A stretch of 64,000 bases of DNA from Mycobacterium sp. KBS0706. GTDB lineage: Bacteria > Pseudomonadota > Alphaproteobacteria > DSM-16000 > Inquilinaceae. Both the position numbers and the translations under genes were made by a program. Every line of letters begins with the position of its first letter. Position 1 is the stretch's first letter. The notes below the pieces were generated by a model that worked only from the letters and a program-made list of their open reading frames with translations, had not been told where the DNA came from and searched no databases. The DNA lies in NCBI RefSeq assembly GCF_005938675.2, contig NZ_VCCH02000010.1:62001-126000 (forward strand). The letters are read 5' to 3'. Positions 36,660 to 45,823 of the stretch are shown here, piece after piece.

Positions 36660-37963
36660 CACACTTCCCCGTCCAGGAACTCGTCCTCATAAGGGAAGCG
36701 CGACAGCACCTCCGTGCCGGTCTCGGTGATCAGGATCTCGTCCTCCAGCTTGACGCCCTCGCGCCCGCCCTTCTCGCCGACATAGCTCTCGACGCTGACC
36801 ACCATGCCGGGCAGCAGGTGGCCCTCGCGGCCGTAGGTCGCGTAGTCCATGGCATGGGCGATGAACGGCGTCTCGCCATGCATGCCGACGCCATGCATGA
36901 CCGAGGTGTAGCGCTGCTCGACGAAGCGGTCGGGGATGGTCCAGGCCTTCTCCGCCACCTCGCGGAAGGCCATGCCCGGCCTGACGATGCCGATATTGTG
37001 CCGGATCTGGTCATGCGCCATCCGGTACAGCATCTTCTGGTAGTCGGACGGCCGGCCCGGCCCGCAGCGGAAGGTGCGCGAGAAGTCGGAATAGTAGCCG
37101 TAGCAGCCGATCGTGTCGGTATCGAGCGCCACCAGCTCGCCCGGCCGGACCTTGCGGCCGCCGGCCTCGCTGAACCAGGGGTTGGTGCGCTGGCCGGAGG
37201 TCAAGAGGCGGGTCTCGATGAACTCGCCGCCCTGGCGGATCACCTCGTGATACATGATGGCGAACAGCTCGTTCTCCGAGATGCCGGGCCTGATCGCCTC
37301 GCGCACCGCGGCGACCGCCGCCTCGGCCCCGGCCATCGAGGCCTGCAGGCACTTGATCTCCTCCGGGGTCTTGACTGCGCGCACGGCCAGGATCTCGCCC
37401 TGGCAGTCGGTGACGGTGCAGCCGCGCTTCTCCAGCGCCAGGGCGTGCAGGTGGTTGCAGCGGTCGAGGCCGATCTTCATCGACCCGCCGCCATGGGCCC
37501 GGAGCAGCTCGGCGATCTCGTCGGCGAAGGGGCCGGCGCTCTCGCCGTCCCGGTTCGACACCGACGACCAGACCAGCTTCGACGGCCGTGCCTCGTCGAC
37601 CGTGTCGAGCACGGTGGAGACGTGGTAGCTCTGCGGATATTCGAACAGCACGATCGGCCCTGCGGCGGGCACGAAGAAGTAGCGGGTCGAGTTGCGCAGG
37701 AAGTAGCCGAACATGTTGCGCGACCCGGTGGCGTAGCGCTGGTTGTACGGGTCGAACAGCACCACCGCGCCATAGCCGGAATCGGCCATCCAGCGGCGCA
37801 GCCGGGCCAGCCGGCCCTGGCGCAGCGCATGGACGTCGACGAAGGACGGCTCGGTGTCCGACAGCCACATGCCGCCGGATTCGTCCGCGGTCGCCGGATG
37901 GCGCATCCGCTCGGCGAAATCGACGTCCTCGACGCTGTCGGGGTTGAACACCACGATGCTCAT
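36659..37963 (-). CDS. M24-family (creatinase-fold) enzyme related to DddP
   Basis: 434 residues: N-terminal creatinase-like domain (about 1-195) and C-terminal pita-bread metal domain. Candidate ligands are Asp281, Asp283, Asp293, His357, Glu392 and Glu407; their spacing (+2, +10, +64, +35, +15) equals that remembered for DMSP lyase DddP (D295, D297, D307, H371, E406, E421). Stretches such as ETRLLTSGQRTNPWF and KLEDEILITETG also resemble DddP. However, the Asp six residues after the ligand His that is reported as catalytic in DddP is Gly363 here (HGVGMHG), so DMSP cleavage is doubtful. It may be a peptidase or act on another betaine-like compound. It is the first gene of the uptake operon. 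Confidence 0.82.
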   Translation of the reverse strand: MSIVVFNPDSVEDVDFAERMRHPATADESGGMWLSDTEPSFVDVHALRQGRLARLRRWMADSGYGAVVLFDPYNQRYATGSRNMFGYFLRNSTRYFFVPAAGPIVLFEYPQSYHVSTVLDTVDEARPSKLVWSSVSNRDGESAGPFADEIAELLRAHGGGSMKIGLDRCNHLHALALEKRGCTVTDCQGEILAVRAVKTPEEIKCLQASMAGAEAAVAAVREAIRPGISENELFAIMYHEVIRQGGEFIETRLLTSGQRTNPWFSEAGGRKVRPGELVALDTDTIGCYGYYSDFSRTFRCGPGRPSDYQKMLYRMAHDQIRHNIGIVRPGMAFREVAEKAWTIPDRFVEQRYTSVMHGVGMHGETPFIAHAMDYATYGREGHLLPGMVVSVESYVGEKGGREGVKLEDEILITETGTEVLSRFPYEDEFLDGEV

Positions 37964-38071
37964 GCGCGTCTCCCTGTTCGTCCCAGGATGCGACGCTCGG
38001 CAGGCACGGTTCGTGCGGACATCCGCGAAAAGCGTGCGGGATTCCGCAACCGCGACAATTGACGAGCGAGG

Positions 38072-39052
38072 TCAGCCGCGACGGGCGGCGCGGGGCGACA
38101 TGCCCTCCTGCTCACGGAACGCCCGGGCGAAGCTCGACATGTCGGAGAAGCCGCAGGCCAGCGCCACGTCGCGCACCGGCAGGGTGGAATGGGCCAGCAG
38201 GTCCGCCGCCCGCCGCAGCCGCAGCCGGCGGTAATAGGCGCCGGGGGAGGTGCCGGCCGCCGCGCGGAAGGCGCGCTCCAGCCGGTCGGCGGAGACGCCG
38301 AGGCGGCCGGCCAGCCCGGTCATGCGCAGCCGGTCCTCCACCGCCTCCTCCATGATCGCGATCGCCGACAGCACCAGCTCGTCCTGGATGCCGGTGCGCA
38401 GCCGCAGCGGCATCAGCTTGCGGTCGACGCTGGACCGCAATGGGCTGTGCACGAACCATTCGGCGACGCCGGCCGCCAGCTCGGCCCCGCAATCCGTGCC
38501 GATGATGTCCAGCATCATGTCCAGGCTGCCGACGCCGCCGGCCGAGGTGAAGCGCTTGCGGTCGATGACATAGAGGTCGCGGCGCAGCTCGATCTCCGGG
38601 AAGGCCTCGGTGAAGGCGGGCTGGCTGGTCCAGTGCAGGGTGCATGCATGGCCGTCCAGGAGCCCGGCCCGGGCCAGGAAGAAGGCGGCGTCGGCGACCG
38701 CGCCGATCCAGGCTCCGGCCCGCAGGTTGCGGCGGATCCAGGCGACCGCGTGCTCGGCCACCACATGGTCGGCGTCGCCGCCGGAGCACGCGACGATGCG
38801 GTCGACCAGCGGCGCCTCGCGCGCGCCCAGCACCGGCTCGATGGCGAAGCCGTTCGATGCCCGGACCTTGCCGCCGGACAGCCCCACGGCGATCCAGCGG
38901 TAGCATTCCCGCCGGGCCAGGATGTTGGCGGCGCGCAGCGGCTCGATCACCGAGCTGAAGGCCATGGTCGGGAAGCCGGGGAAGACCAGGACGGCGAAGG
39001 TGATCGGCGGCGCCGTCCCCGGTTGTGCGCGTCCGCGGGGTGGCTGAATCAC
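38072..39052 (-). CDS. GlxA-type transcriptional regulator (DJ-1/PfpI domain plus AraC HTH)
   Basis: 326 residues. Residues ~15-190 form a DJ-1/PfpI-like glutamine-amidotransferase-fold sensor domain (FAVLVFPGFPTMAF, ACSGGDADHV). Residues ~225-325 are an AraC-type double helix-turn-helix (VRDVALACGFSDMSSFARAF near the end). Regulators of this type (GbdR, CdhR, ArgR of pseudomonads) usually activate betaine, carnitine or arginine catabolism. Positioned 108 bases ahead of the M24-isochorismatase-ABC operon on the same strand, it is the probable activator of that operon. Confidence 0.88.
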   Translation of the reverse strand: MIQPPRGRAQPGTAPPITFAVLVFPGFPTMAFSSVIEPLRAANILARRECYRWIAVGLSGGKVRASNGFAIEPVLGAREAPLVDRIVACSGGDADHVVAEHAVAWIRRNLRAGAWIGAVADAAFFLARAGLLDGHACTLHWTSQPAFTEAFPEIELRRDLYVIDRKRFTSAGGVGSLDMMLDIIGTDCGAELAAGVAEWFVHSPLRSSVDRKLMPLRLRTGIQDELVLSAIAIMEEAVEDRLRMTGLAGRLGVSADRLERAFRAAAGTSPGAYYRRLRLRRAADLLAHSTLPVRDVALACGFSDMSSFARAFREQEGMSPRAARRG

Positions 39053-39141
39053 GTTGCGCTCCCGCCACTGGTCGTTGCATCCCTGTCAGTGTTCCGCCCG
39101 ATGACGGCGCGGTCAACGTCCCCCAGTCCGGATCGCGTCGC

Positions 39142-39990
39142 ATGAGCGTGTCATGGGCCACATCGAGTCCCGCGGAGCTGCGGGCGCATCACGCCCACGA
39201 TGCCGAGGAGCGGGCAGGGCCGCTGCCTGAGGACGTGTCCGAATCGGCGGTGGAGGAGGCTGGCGCCTTCCGCGGCGGCCTGCTGTTCACGCCACCGGAT
39301 CCGGCGCCGGGTGTCGCGATCGTCTATTTCCATGGCGGCGGCTTCGTGGCCGGAAGCCCGGCGACCCATCGCGGCGTCACCGCCTGGCTGGCGAAGCTGA
39401 CCGGGATGCGCGTGCTGTCGGGGCGCTACCGCCTGGCGCCGGAGCATCCGTTCCCGGCCCAGCGCGACGACGCGGTCGCCGCCCTCGCCGCGATCGGCGG
39501 GGACAGGCTGATCCTGGCCGGCGACAGCGCCGGGGCCTGCGTCGCCCTCTGGGGTCTGCGGGGGCTCGATCCCGAAAATCGGGCCCGGGTTGCCGGGCTG
39601 GCCCTGCTGTATGGCGGGTTCGGCGGCATCGAGGGCGGCAGCATCGCGCGTCATGGCACGGCGGAGAACGGGCTGGATGCGGAGACGCTGTCGGTCATGT
39701 ACCGGCGCCTCGGCCCGCCGGCGCCGGACATCTGGCCCCTGGCCTTCGCCGGCGAGGTCGCCGCGCCGGCCTATGTCCTGGCGGCGGAGCTGGACGCGGT
39801 GTTCGACGATTCCGCCTCGCTGTTCCAGCGCCTCGGCTCCCGCGCCGACAGCCGCTTCGTCGTCGCCGCCGGCCAGGACCACGGCTTCCTCAAGGCGGCG
39901 GGCCGGGATCCCGCGGCATTGCGCGAGCTCCAACTTCTCGCTCACTGGGTGAAGAATCGCGCCGGCGCTGCCGGGCAGCTTCCGTCATGA
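39142..39990 (+). CDS. Alpha/beta hydrolase, HSL (GDXG) family esterase
   Basis: 282 residues from the ATG at 39142. Hormone-sensitive-lipase family signatures are present: oxyanion motif HGGGF near residue 65, nucleophile GDSAG near 130, catalytic Asp in LDAVFDD and His in GQDHGF. It should hydrolyse short-chain esters or lactones in the cytoplasm (no signal peptide). Divergent from the GlxA-type regulator with an 89-base spacer, so the regulator may control it as well. The stop overlaps the AT-rich start of the next spacer. Confidence 0.85.
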   Translation: MSVSWATSSPAELRAHHAHDAEERAGPLPEDVSESAVEEAGAFRGGLLFTPPDPAPGVAIVYFHGGGFVAGSPATHRGVTAWLAKLTGMRVLSGRYRLAPEHPFPAQRDDAVAALAAIGGDRLILAGDSAGACVALWGLRGLDPENRARVAGLALLYGGFGGIEGGSIARHGTAENGLDAETLSVMYRRLGPPAPDIWPLAFAGEVAAPAYVLAAELDAVFDDSASLFQRLGSRADSRFVVAAGQDHGFLKAAGRDPAALRELQLLAHWVKNRAGAAGQLPS

Positions 39991-40273
39991 ATTTCATATG
40001 AATTTATTCGCTTTGCGACGATAGGCCTTGCGCAGGGTACAGGAATATGTCGCCGTGAGCCGGCATATAGGAAGTGATTCGCGATAGGGACTCCGGGTCC
40101 CAGGCTCCAGCTGGCCGGATTGGTTTTACGGCGTTGGAGAGATCGTTTCGTGCGGACGGGCGTTGGGGGCTGCGGCGGATCGCGGTGCCTTGCGCATGCT
40201 GGGGCCTGAGGGCAGCTCCGGGAACAGGGGTGCAGCTCAGGTCCCGATCGACAGATAACGGGAGGGGGACCCG
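39991..40273. promoter_or_regulatory. Spacer ahead of the secreted glycan-active genes
   Basis: 283 bases without a gene. ATGAATTT occurs twice with 11-base periodicity (39987-39994 and 39998-40005), overlapping the palindrome TTCATATGAA at 39993-40002, one helical turn apart as for a dimeric regulator. The rest is GC-rich with several short complementary segments (for example GGGACTCCGGGTCCC around 40086-40100). The promoter of the glycan-degradation pair should lie here. A GGGAGGGGGA ribosome site precedes the GTG start. Confidence 0.4.
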
Positions 40274-42463
40274 GTGAACCATCGACTCATGGCCGTCCTG
40301 CTGGCGGCGCTGCTGCTGTTCGTGCCGGGGCTCGGCCACGCGCAGCTGACCTGGAAGCCGGGCAACCCCGGCGGCGGCGGCGCATTCAACTCGCCGGTGG
40401 TGACCAGCGAAGGCTACTGGGCCGTCGGCTCGGACCTCGGCGGCGTCTATCTCAGCATGGATGCCGGCGCCACCTGGACCGCGGTGGGGTCGGCCCAGGG
40501 GCTGACCGTCACCCATATCGCATCGCTGGCGGCCCACCCCTCGGGCAAGCTGCTGGTCGGCACCGATGGCGGGCTGTTCGTCGGCAACAGCAATGGCACC
40601 GGCTTCAGCCGGAAATACGCGACCGGCTACATCGCCGCCATCGCCGTGTCGGCCGATCCGAACATCGTCTACGCCGCGGTGCATCCGCAGTGGGACAGCC
40701 TCAGCCCCTACATCATCCGCTCCAACGACGCCGGCCAGACCTGGGCCGTGACCGGGTCCAACCTGCCGACCAATCTGCGCATCACCGGGCTGCGCACCCA
40801 TCCGGTGGATCCCGACGGCGTCTGGGCGGTCAGCGGCCGGGGACGCTTCCCGGATACCCCGGAAAGCTCGGTGGTCTACCAGGCCCATTTCTCCACCGAC
40901 GGCGGCGCGACCTTCGCCCGGATGGACCCGCAGCAGGGCAAGCTGGTCGACATCGCCTACGGCCTCGACCCGTCGAACCTGAACCTGATGTATGCGACGG
41001 TGGCCGCAACCGGCAACGCGCCGCGGGTCTACAAGTCGGTGGAAACCGGCTTCTCCTGGACGCTGCTTACCTCCGGCACCCAGGCGCCGTCGGGCATCAT
41101 CCTGGCCGACAGCACCAATGCCAGCCATGTCAGGATCGTCGGCCTCGACGACCAGTCCCTGCGCCCGGCCGGGACCTATGGCAGCTTCCTGTGGGAGAGC
41201 AGCAACGCCGGAACGAGCTGGACCAAATACACGCTCAGCGTCAGCGGCGGCTGGTCCCAGGCCGACGAGGACTGGGGCATGGGCTACAGCTACCAGGGGC
41301 TCGGCCAGACCATCGGCGCCCGGCCGTCCAGCCCGAACACCGTGCTGTGGACCAACAACCAGTTCCTCTACTCCAGCAGCAATGGCGGCAAGACCTGGGC
41401 CGACGGCGTCTCCACCGCGGTCAGCGGCAAGTGGCGGTCGCGCGGCATCGACAACGTCGTGCCGATCGTGGTCGAGCAGAGCGCGGCGGACGCCAATGTG
41501 GTCTATGCCGGCTACATGGATCTCGGCCTGTGGCGCTCGGACGACGGCGGCCTCGGCTGGACCAGCCTGAACACCACGGCCTACACCGGCGGGTGGGGCG
41601 GGAAGGGCGGCAACAGCCTGAGCGTGGCCGCGGATCCGGGCCGCGCCAATGTGGTCTGGGCGCAGCTGGGCGGCAATATGGAGAATTGCGGCACGCCCTG
41701 CGCCGAGCCGTTGTACCTGCTGAAGAGCACGGACAAGGGCGCGACCTGGCAGAACATCACCCAGGGCCTGCCCAACCCGATCCGGCGCCTGGAGGGCCTG
41801 ACCGTGGCGCCCGACAGCACCGTCACCTACCGCTGGGTCTACGCCGCCGTGAACGGCGACGTGTATCTCAGCGAGGATGACGGCGTGTCGTGGGCGAAGG
41901 TGCTGGACTGCCCGAACGACGACTGCTTCCGGGTCTATTACACCGACACCAACGGCGTCCTGGCCCTGTCGGCCGGCGCGGTCTACCGCTCCTGGCAGGG
42001 CGGCAGCGCCGGCACCTGGGACCAGCTGACCCTGCCCGCCACCATGACCAGCGGCTGGACCGCGGGGCAGCACTGGCTGCACGACGTCTGGACCTATAGC
42101 GGCCCGATGGATCTGGCCAGCCGCGGCGGCAACATCTGGGTCGCGGTCAAGGGCACCGGCAAGGGCCTGTACCGGTCGGCGGATTACGGCCAGAGCTGGA
42201 CCCGCGTGCGGGCCGACGACCAGGGCCGGACCGTGGCGGTCAATGCCAGCACCGGCCGCGTCTATTTCGGCAGCTCCAGCGCGGTCCATGCCGGCGGCTA
42301 CGCCACCACCAGCCAGGGCGTGGTCACCAGCGCCGACGGCGCCACCGGCTGGACGGCGCAGAACCAGGGCCTGGCGTTCCCGTTCGCGCTCTACGCCAGG
42401 GTCGCGGCCAACGGCGCGCTGTGGCTGGTTTCGCCCGGGCAGGGCGTGATAAAGTGGCGGTGA
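40274..42463 (+). CDS. Secreted Asp-box beta-propeller protein related to GH74 xyloglucanases
   Basis: 729 residues from a GTG start, with a signal peptide ending near GHAQL. About eleven Asp-box (BNR) turns of the form SxDxGxTW are visible (SMDAGATW, SNDAGQTW, STDGGATF, SSNAGTSW, SSNGGKTW, SDDGGLGW, STDKGATW, SEDDGVSW, SADYGQSW and others), enough for two seven-bladed propellers, as in GH74. The N-terminal GSDLGGVYLS corresponds to the TDVGGAYR region holding one catalytic Asp in GH74. Export and pairing with a GH5 enzyme point to cleavage of beta-glucan or xyloglucan, but a non-enzymatic sialidase-like propeller is possible. Confidence 0.75.
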   Translation: MNHRLMAVLLAALLLFVPGLGHAQLTWKPGNPGGGGAFNSPVVTSEGYWAVGSDLGGVYLSMDAGATWTAVGSAQGLTVTHIASLAAHPSGKLLVGTDGGLFVGNSNGTGFSRKYATGYIAAIAVSADPNIVYAAVHPQWDSLSPYIIRSNDAGQTWAVTGSNLPTNLRITGLRTHPVDPDGVWAVSGRGRFPDTPESSVVYQAHFSTDGGATFARMDPQQGKLVDIAYGLDPSNLNLMYATVAATGNAPRVYKSVETGFSWTLLTSGTQAPSGIILADSTNASHVRIVGLDDQSLRPAGTYGSFLWESSNAGTSWTKYTLSVSGGWSQADEDWGMGYSYQGLGQTIGARPSSPNTVLWTNNQFLYSSSNGGKTWADGVSTAVSGKWRSRGIDNVVPIVVEQSAADANVVYAGYMDLGLWRSDDGGLGWTSLNTTAYTGGWGGKGGNSLSVAADPGRANVVWAQLGGNMENCGTPCAEPLYLLKSTDKGATWQNITQGLPNPIRRLEGLTVAPDSTVTYRWVYAAVNGDVYLSEDDGVSWAKVLDCPNDDCFRVYYTDTNGVLALSAGAVYRSWQGGSAGTWDQLTLPATMTSGWTAGQHWLHDVWTYSGPMDLASRGGNIWVAVKGTGKGLYRSADYGQSWTRVRADDQGRTVAVNASTGRVYFGSSSAVHAGGYATTSQGVVTSADGATGWTAQNQGLAFPFALYARVAANGALWLVSPGQGVIKWR

Positions 42464-42467
42464 CGCC

Positions 42468-44510
42468 ATGCGCCCCCGCCTGCTCCAGGGCCTGTTCGCC
42501 CTGCTGGGACTGCTCGGCGCGCTGAGCGCCGGCAGCGCCCGCGCCGCCGACCCGCTGGTGATCTACGGCGATGCGCTGCAGACCGGCTGGCAGGACTGGA
42601 ACTGGTCGTCCGGCCAGAGCCTGACCTACAGCGCCACGGTGCATGGCGGCACCCGCTCGATCCGGCTGGTGCAGGGCGGCTGGGGCGGCCTGTACCTGCA
42701 CACCGCCGCGCTGGACACCACCGGCTATGGCGCCTTCACCTTCTGGGCGCATGGCGGGACGGCCGGCGGCCAGCAGCTGCAACTGCAGGCCCGCGACACC
42801 GCCGGCAATCCGCTGGTCAGCGTGCCGCTGGCGCCGCTGCTGGCCAACCAGTGGCGGCAATACTCGGTCGACCTGTCGGCGCTCGACGCGCAGGACCGGC
42901 AGATCACCGGCTTCGTCATCCAGAACGCCACCGCCGCCACCCTGCCGGCCTACGTCGTCGACGATATCGGGCTCAGCGTCGCCCCGACGCGGCAGGTGCT
43001 CTACGACGACCAGTTCCAGAACGGCTGGACGCCGGGCAGCGGTTGGAACATCAGCAGCAACACCGCCGTCACCAGCCCGGTGCATGCCGGCACCAAGTCG
43101 ATCGGGATCACGCCCACCGGGCCCTGGGGGCAGTTCTATTTCGACAAGGAGGGGTTCAGCACCGCCGGCTTCGACACGCTCGATCTGTGGGCCCATGGCG
43201 GCACCGCGGGCGGCCAGGTGGTGTCGGTCGACGCCTTCCGCGCCGGAACCTTCCTGGGCACCTCGGTGCTGGCGCCGATGACCGCGGGGCAATGGACCAA
43301 ATTCGAGGTGCCGCTGGCCGATCTCGGCATCGCCAACACGACGGTCGACACCCTGGCGATCAAACATTATTCGGATCAGGCCGGCCCCCGCTTCTATCTC
43401 GACGACCTGGCCATGACCGGGCCGGGCACCGGCCCCTCCGACGTGACGATGAGCGGCCTGCATGTGCAGGGCAACAAGCTGCTCAACGGCGATGGCCAGA
43501 CGCTGTTCATCCACGGCGTCAACCGCGGCACCACCGGCTTCGAATGCGTGCAGGGCTACGACGCCACGCCGCGCGACCAAGCCTTCGTCGACGCGGTCAA
43601 GTCCTGGAACGCCAACGCCGTGCGGGTGCCGCTGAACGAGCAATGCTGGCTCGGCATCAACACCACCGGCGCCAACGCCCCCTATATGGGCGCGACCTAC
43701 CGGCAGGCGATCATCGACTACGTCAACCTGATGACCGCGAACAACCTGGCCGTCATCGTCGACCTGCACTATGCGATGCCGGGCACGCTGTCGACCATCG
43801 GCCTGAACTTCCAGCCGATGCCGAACGCGGACCATTCGGTGACGTTCTGGACCGGCGTGGCCAACGCGTTCAAGGGCAACAGCGCGGTGATCTTCGACCT
43901 CTACAACGAGCCCTACCCGCTGAACGACCCGCCCGCGGCCCAGGCCTGGACCTGCTGGCGCGATGGCGGCAGCAGCTGCTCGGTCAAGGTCGCCGAGGGC
44001 TATGTCGAGACCGGCACGGCCTACACCGCGGTCGGCATGCAGACGCTGGTGAACACGGTGCGCGCCACCGGGGCGGAGAACGTGCTGATGGTCGGCGGGC
44101 TCGGGCTCTCCGGCGACCTCAGCCACTGGCTGGCCTACAAGCCGACCGACCCGGAGAACGGCATCGTCGCCTCCTGGCACCAGTACAATTTCGCGACCTG
44201 CACCAGCGAGCAGTGCTGGGAGGACGAGGTCGGGCCGGTGATGGACCAGGTGCCGCTGATCGTCGGCGAGTTCGGCATGGCCGATCACTTCGGCGCCAGC
44301 TGCGACACGAACTACCTGGACCGGCTCTGGGCCTTCGTCGAGAGCAAGCAGCAGGGCTATATGGCCTGGAACTTCAACACCTGGCCGGGCACCTGCGGCA
44401 CCAGCGATTTCAACATCGGCCTGATCACCGACGAAGCCGGCACCCCTTCCGCCTATGGCTCCCAGTACCGCAACCACCTGCAGGGGCTGACGAGCGCCTA
44501 CCCGGATTGA
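42468..44510 (+). CDS. Secreted GH5 glucanase/cellulase with two N-terminal beta-sandwich modules
   Basis: 680 residues. Signal peptide (cleavage near ARAAD), then two tandem carbohydrate-binding-like beta-sandwich modules of ~155 residues each: residues ~28-175 and ~178-325, both with an FxxxLDxWAHGGTAGGQ-type core and ending in a FYLDDLAM/YVVDDIGL strand. A GH5 TIM barrel follows (about 335-680), with acid/base Glu in DLYNEPYPLN and nucleophile Glu in IVGEFGMADH. The enzyme should hydrolyse beta-1,4-glucans outside the cell. It starts four bases after the propeller gene, so the two are co-expressed. Confidence 0.88.
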   Translation: MRPRLLQGLFALLGLLGALSAGSARAADPLVIYGDALQTGWQDWNWSSGQSLTYSATVHGGTRSIRLVQGGWGGLYLHTAALDTTGYGAFTFWAHGGTAGGQQLQLQARDTAGNPLVSVPLAPLLANQWRQYSVDLSALDAQDRQITGFVIQNATAATLPAYVVDDIGLSVAPTRQVLYDDQFQNGWTPGSGWNISSNTAVTSPVHAGTKSIGITPTGPWGQFYFDKEGFSTAGFDTLDLWAHGGTAGGQVVSVDAFRAGTFLGTSVLAPMTAGQWTKFEVPLADLGIANTTVDTLAIKHYSDQAGPRFYLDDLAMTGPGTGPSDVTMSGLHVQGNKLLNGDGQTLFIHGVNRGTTGFECVQGYDATPRDQAFVDAVKSWNANAVRVPLNEQCWLGINTTGANAPYMGATYRQAIIDYVNLMTANNLAVIVDLHYAMPGTLSTIGLNFQPMPNADHSVTFWTGVANAFKGNSAVIFDLYNEPYPLNDPPAAQAWTCWRDGGSSCSVKVAEGYVETGTAYTAVGMQTLVNTVRATGAENVLMVGGLGLSGDLSHWLAYKPTDPENGIVASWHQYNFATCTSEQCWEDEVGPVMDQVPLIVGEFGMADHFGASCDTNYLDRLWAFVESKQQGYMAWNFNTWPGTCGTSDFNIGLITDEAGTPSAYGSQYRNHLQGLTSAYPD

Positions 44511-44517
44511 CGTAGCC

Positions 44518-45153
44518 CTACCAGCGCAGCCAGCGCCTGCCCGCCAGGGTGCCGATCAGCACCACGATCCCGGTCGCCAGCGTGTACCAGGTGGCGACGA
44601 AGAACGGGCTGTCGTCGGGGCAATGCGCGGCATAGAAGGTCGCGGCGATGCCGCTGGCCACCAGCCCGGCCACCGCGCCGGCCAGCCCCGGCCGCCGCGG
44701 CGCGCCCTGGCGCAGGGCCAGCAGCATCAGGGCCAGCGGCCCCAGCGCCATCAGCGGGATCAGGGTCAGGCACCAGGGCGCGTTGGTGCCGATCCACCGC
44801 GTGCCCCAGGTGGACATCGGCATCGCCATCATCTCCAGCGCGACCGAGACGGCCAGCAGGACCGGCGCGGCCAGCAGCGCCCAGCGCCAGGCGCCCAGCG
44901 GCACGCCCGGCCGCGCCAGATGCAGGATCAGCCCGGTGGCGGTGACGGCCAGCGCCAGGGTGACGATGAATTTGAACAAGTAGCGGACGGTCTCGACCGC
45001 CTGCATCACGTCCGGCCGCACGCCGATGCCGGCGAAGAAGATCACCCCGGCCACGACCGCGCCGCCGGCCATGGCGGCCGCCACCGCACGGCCGAGCGGC
45101 CAGCGGATCGGCGCATCCTGCGCCAGGGCGGTGATGAGGTCGTCGGTCTTCAC
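44518..45153 (-). CDS. nrsF: NrsF/DUF1109-type membrane anti-sigma factor
   Basis: 211 residues with six hydrophobic helices and a short cytoplasmic N-terminus (MKTDDLITALAQDA). DUF1109/NrsF proteins hold ECF sigma factors of the SigF type at the membrane and release them on signal (for example metal or oxidative stress, sensed by cysteines). Here Cys residues occur in TNAPWCL and AAHCPDDS, as in NrsF. It overlaps the sigma gene by four bases. Convergent with the GH5 gene after only seven bases. Confidence 0.86.
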   Translation of the reverse strand: MKTDDLITALAQDAPIRWPLGRAVAAAMAGGAVVAGVIFFAGIGVRPDVMQAVETVRYLFKFIVTLALAVTATGLILHLARPGVPLGAWRWALLAAPVLLAVSVALEMMAMPMSTWGTRWIGTNAPWCLTLIPLMALGPLALMLLALRQGAPRRPGLAGAVAGLVASGIAATFYAAHCPDDSPFFVATWYTLATGIVVLIGTLAGRRWLRW

Positions 45154-45707
45154 CCGGGTTCACTCCGATACAAGGCGGCCAAGGCCTTCAGCGCGCGGTG
45201 CAGCGCCACGCGCACGGCGCCTTCGGTCATGCTCAGTCGCGTGGCGGTCTCGCGCACGCTGCCGCCCTCGACCGAGATCGAGCGCACGATGTCGCGCTGC
45301 TGGTCCTTCAGCTGCGACAGCAGGCGCTCGACGTCCCGCTGCTGCAGCCCGTCCGGCGGCGCATCCGCTTCCAGCGTGTCGATCACATCCTCGATCGGCA
45401 CGTCGACATGGCGGCCGCGCCGGCGCAGCGCGTCGATCATCTTGTTGCGCACGATCACCGAGATCCACGGGCCGATCGGCCGCGACTGGTCCCAGGACCC
45501 GCGCTTCAGATGGATCGCCAGCAGCACCTCCTGCACCACGTCCTCGGCATCGTTGGCCGAGGCGCCGAACAGGGGACCGCGTCGCCGCGCCATGGCGCGG
45601 AGATGCGGCGTCACCGCCTGCAGGAACAGGCGATAGGCACCGGCGTCGCCCGAGATCGCGGCCCGCATCCATGTCGCCCACTGGTCCTCCCGCAACGGAT
45701 CATTCAC
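45150..45707 (-). CDS. ECF-family RNA polymerase sigma factor (SigF-like)
   Basis: 185 residues with sigma2 (DAEDVVQEVLLAIH near residue 55, the -10 binding region) and sigma4 (SVRETATRLSMTEGAVRVAL near residue 150, the -35 helix-turn-helix). The proline-containing linker DAPPDG separates them. Paired with a DUF1109 anti-sigma factor it fits the Caulobacter SigF group. A matching -35/-10 pair (45721-45748) lies directly upstream, so it probably drives its own transcription. Confidence 0.9.
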   Translation of the reverse strand: MNDPLREDQWATWMRAAISGDAGAYRLFLQAVTPHLRAMARRRGPLFGASANDAEDVVQEVLLAIHLKRGSWDQSRPIGPWISVIVRNKMIDALRRRGRHVDVPIEDVIDTLEADAPPDGLQQRDVERLLSQLKDQQRDIVRSISVEGGSVRETATRLSMTEGAVRVALHRALKALAALYRSEPG

Positions 45708-45720
45708 GCGTCATCACCTC

Positions 45721-45748
45721 ATACGGCTCCGACTCCGGATTCGTTACA
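45721..45748 (-). promoter_or_regulatory. Candidate ECF (SigF-type) autoregulatory promoter
   Basis: On the minus strand, TGTAACG (45748-45742), a 16-base spacer and CGTAT (45725-45721) lie just ahead of the sigma gene. Caulobacter SigF promoters are remembered as GTAACC, 16 bases, CGAA. The -35 fits well and the -10 partly, at the exact spacing, in the position expected for autoregulation. Confidence 0.5.
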
Positions 45749-45796
45749 GGACCGGGCGCATTGCTCGGCCGGCATCAGAAAAAATTTCACCGGCCG

Positions 45797-45823
45797 TGTA
45801 ATACCAGCCGTCCGGCCATCGAA
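45797..45823 (+). promoter_or_regulatory. Candidate divergent ECF promoter facing the TTC38-like operon
   Basis: TGTAATA (45797-45803), a 16-base spacer and CGAA (45820-45823) on the + strand, 264 bases ahead of the TTC38-like gene. The -10 fits the SigF consensus exactly and the -35 partly. Paired back-to-back with the candidate on the opposite strand it would let one ECF sigma factor drive both its own operon and the run of + strand genes. The rest of the 45708-46086 spacer holds no convincing gene. Confidence 0.4.

Noticed and set aside
36659-37963. Naming the M24 gene dddP
   Set aside because: Although the ligand spacing matches, the reported catalytic Asp is Gly and the context does not prove DMSP use.
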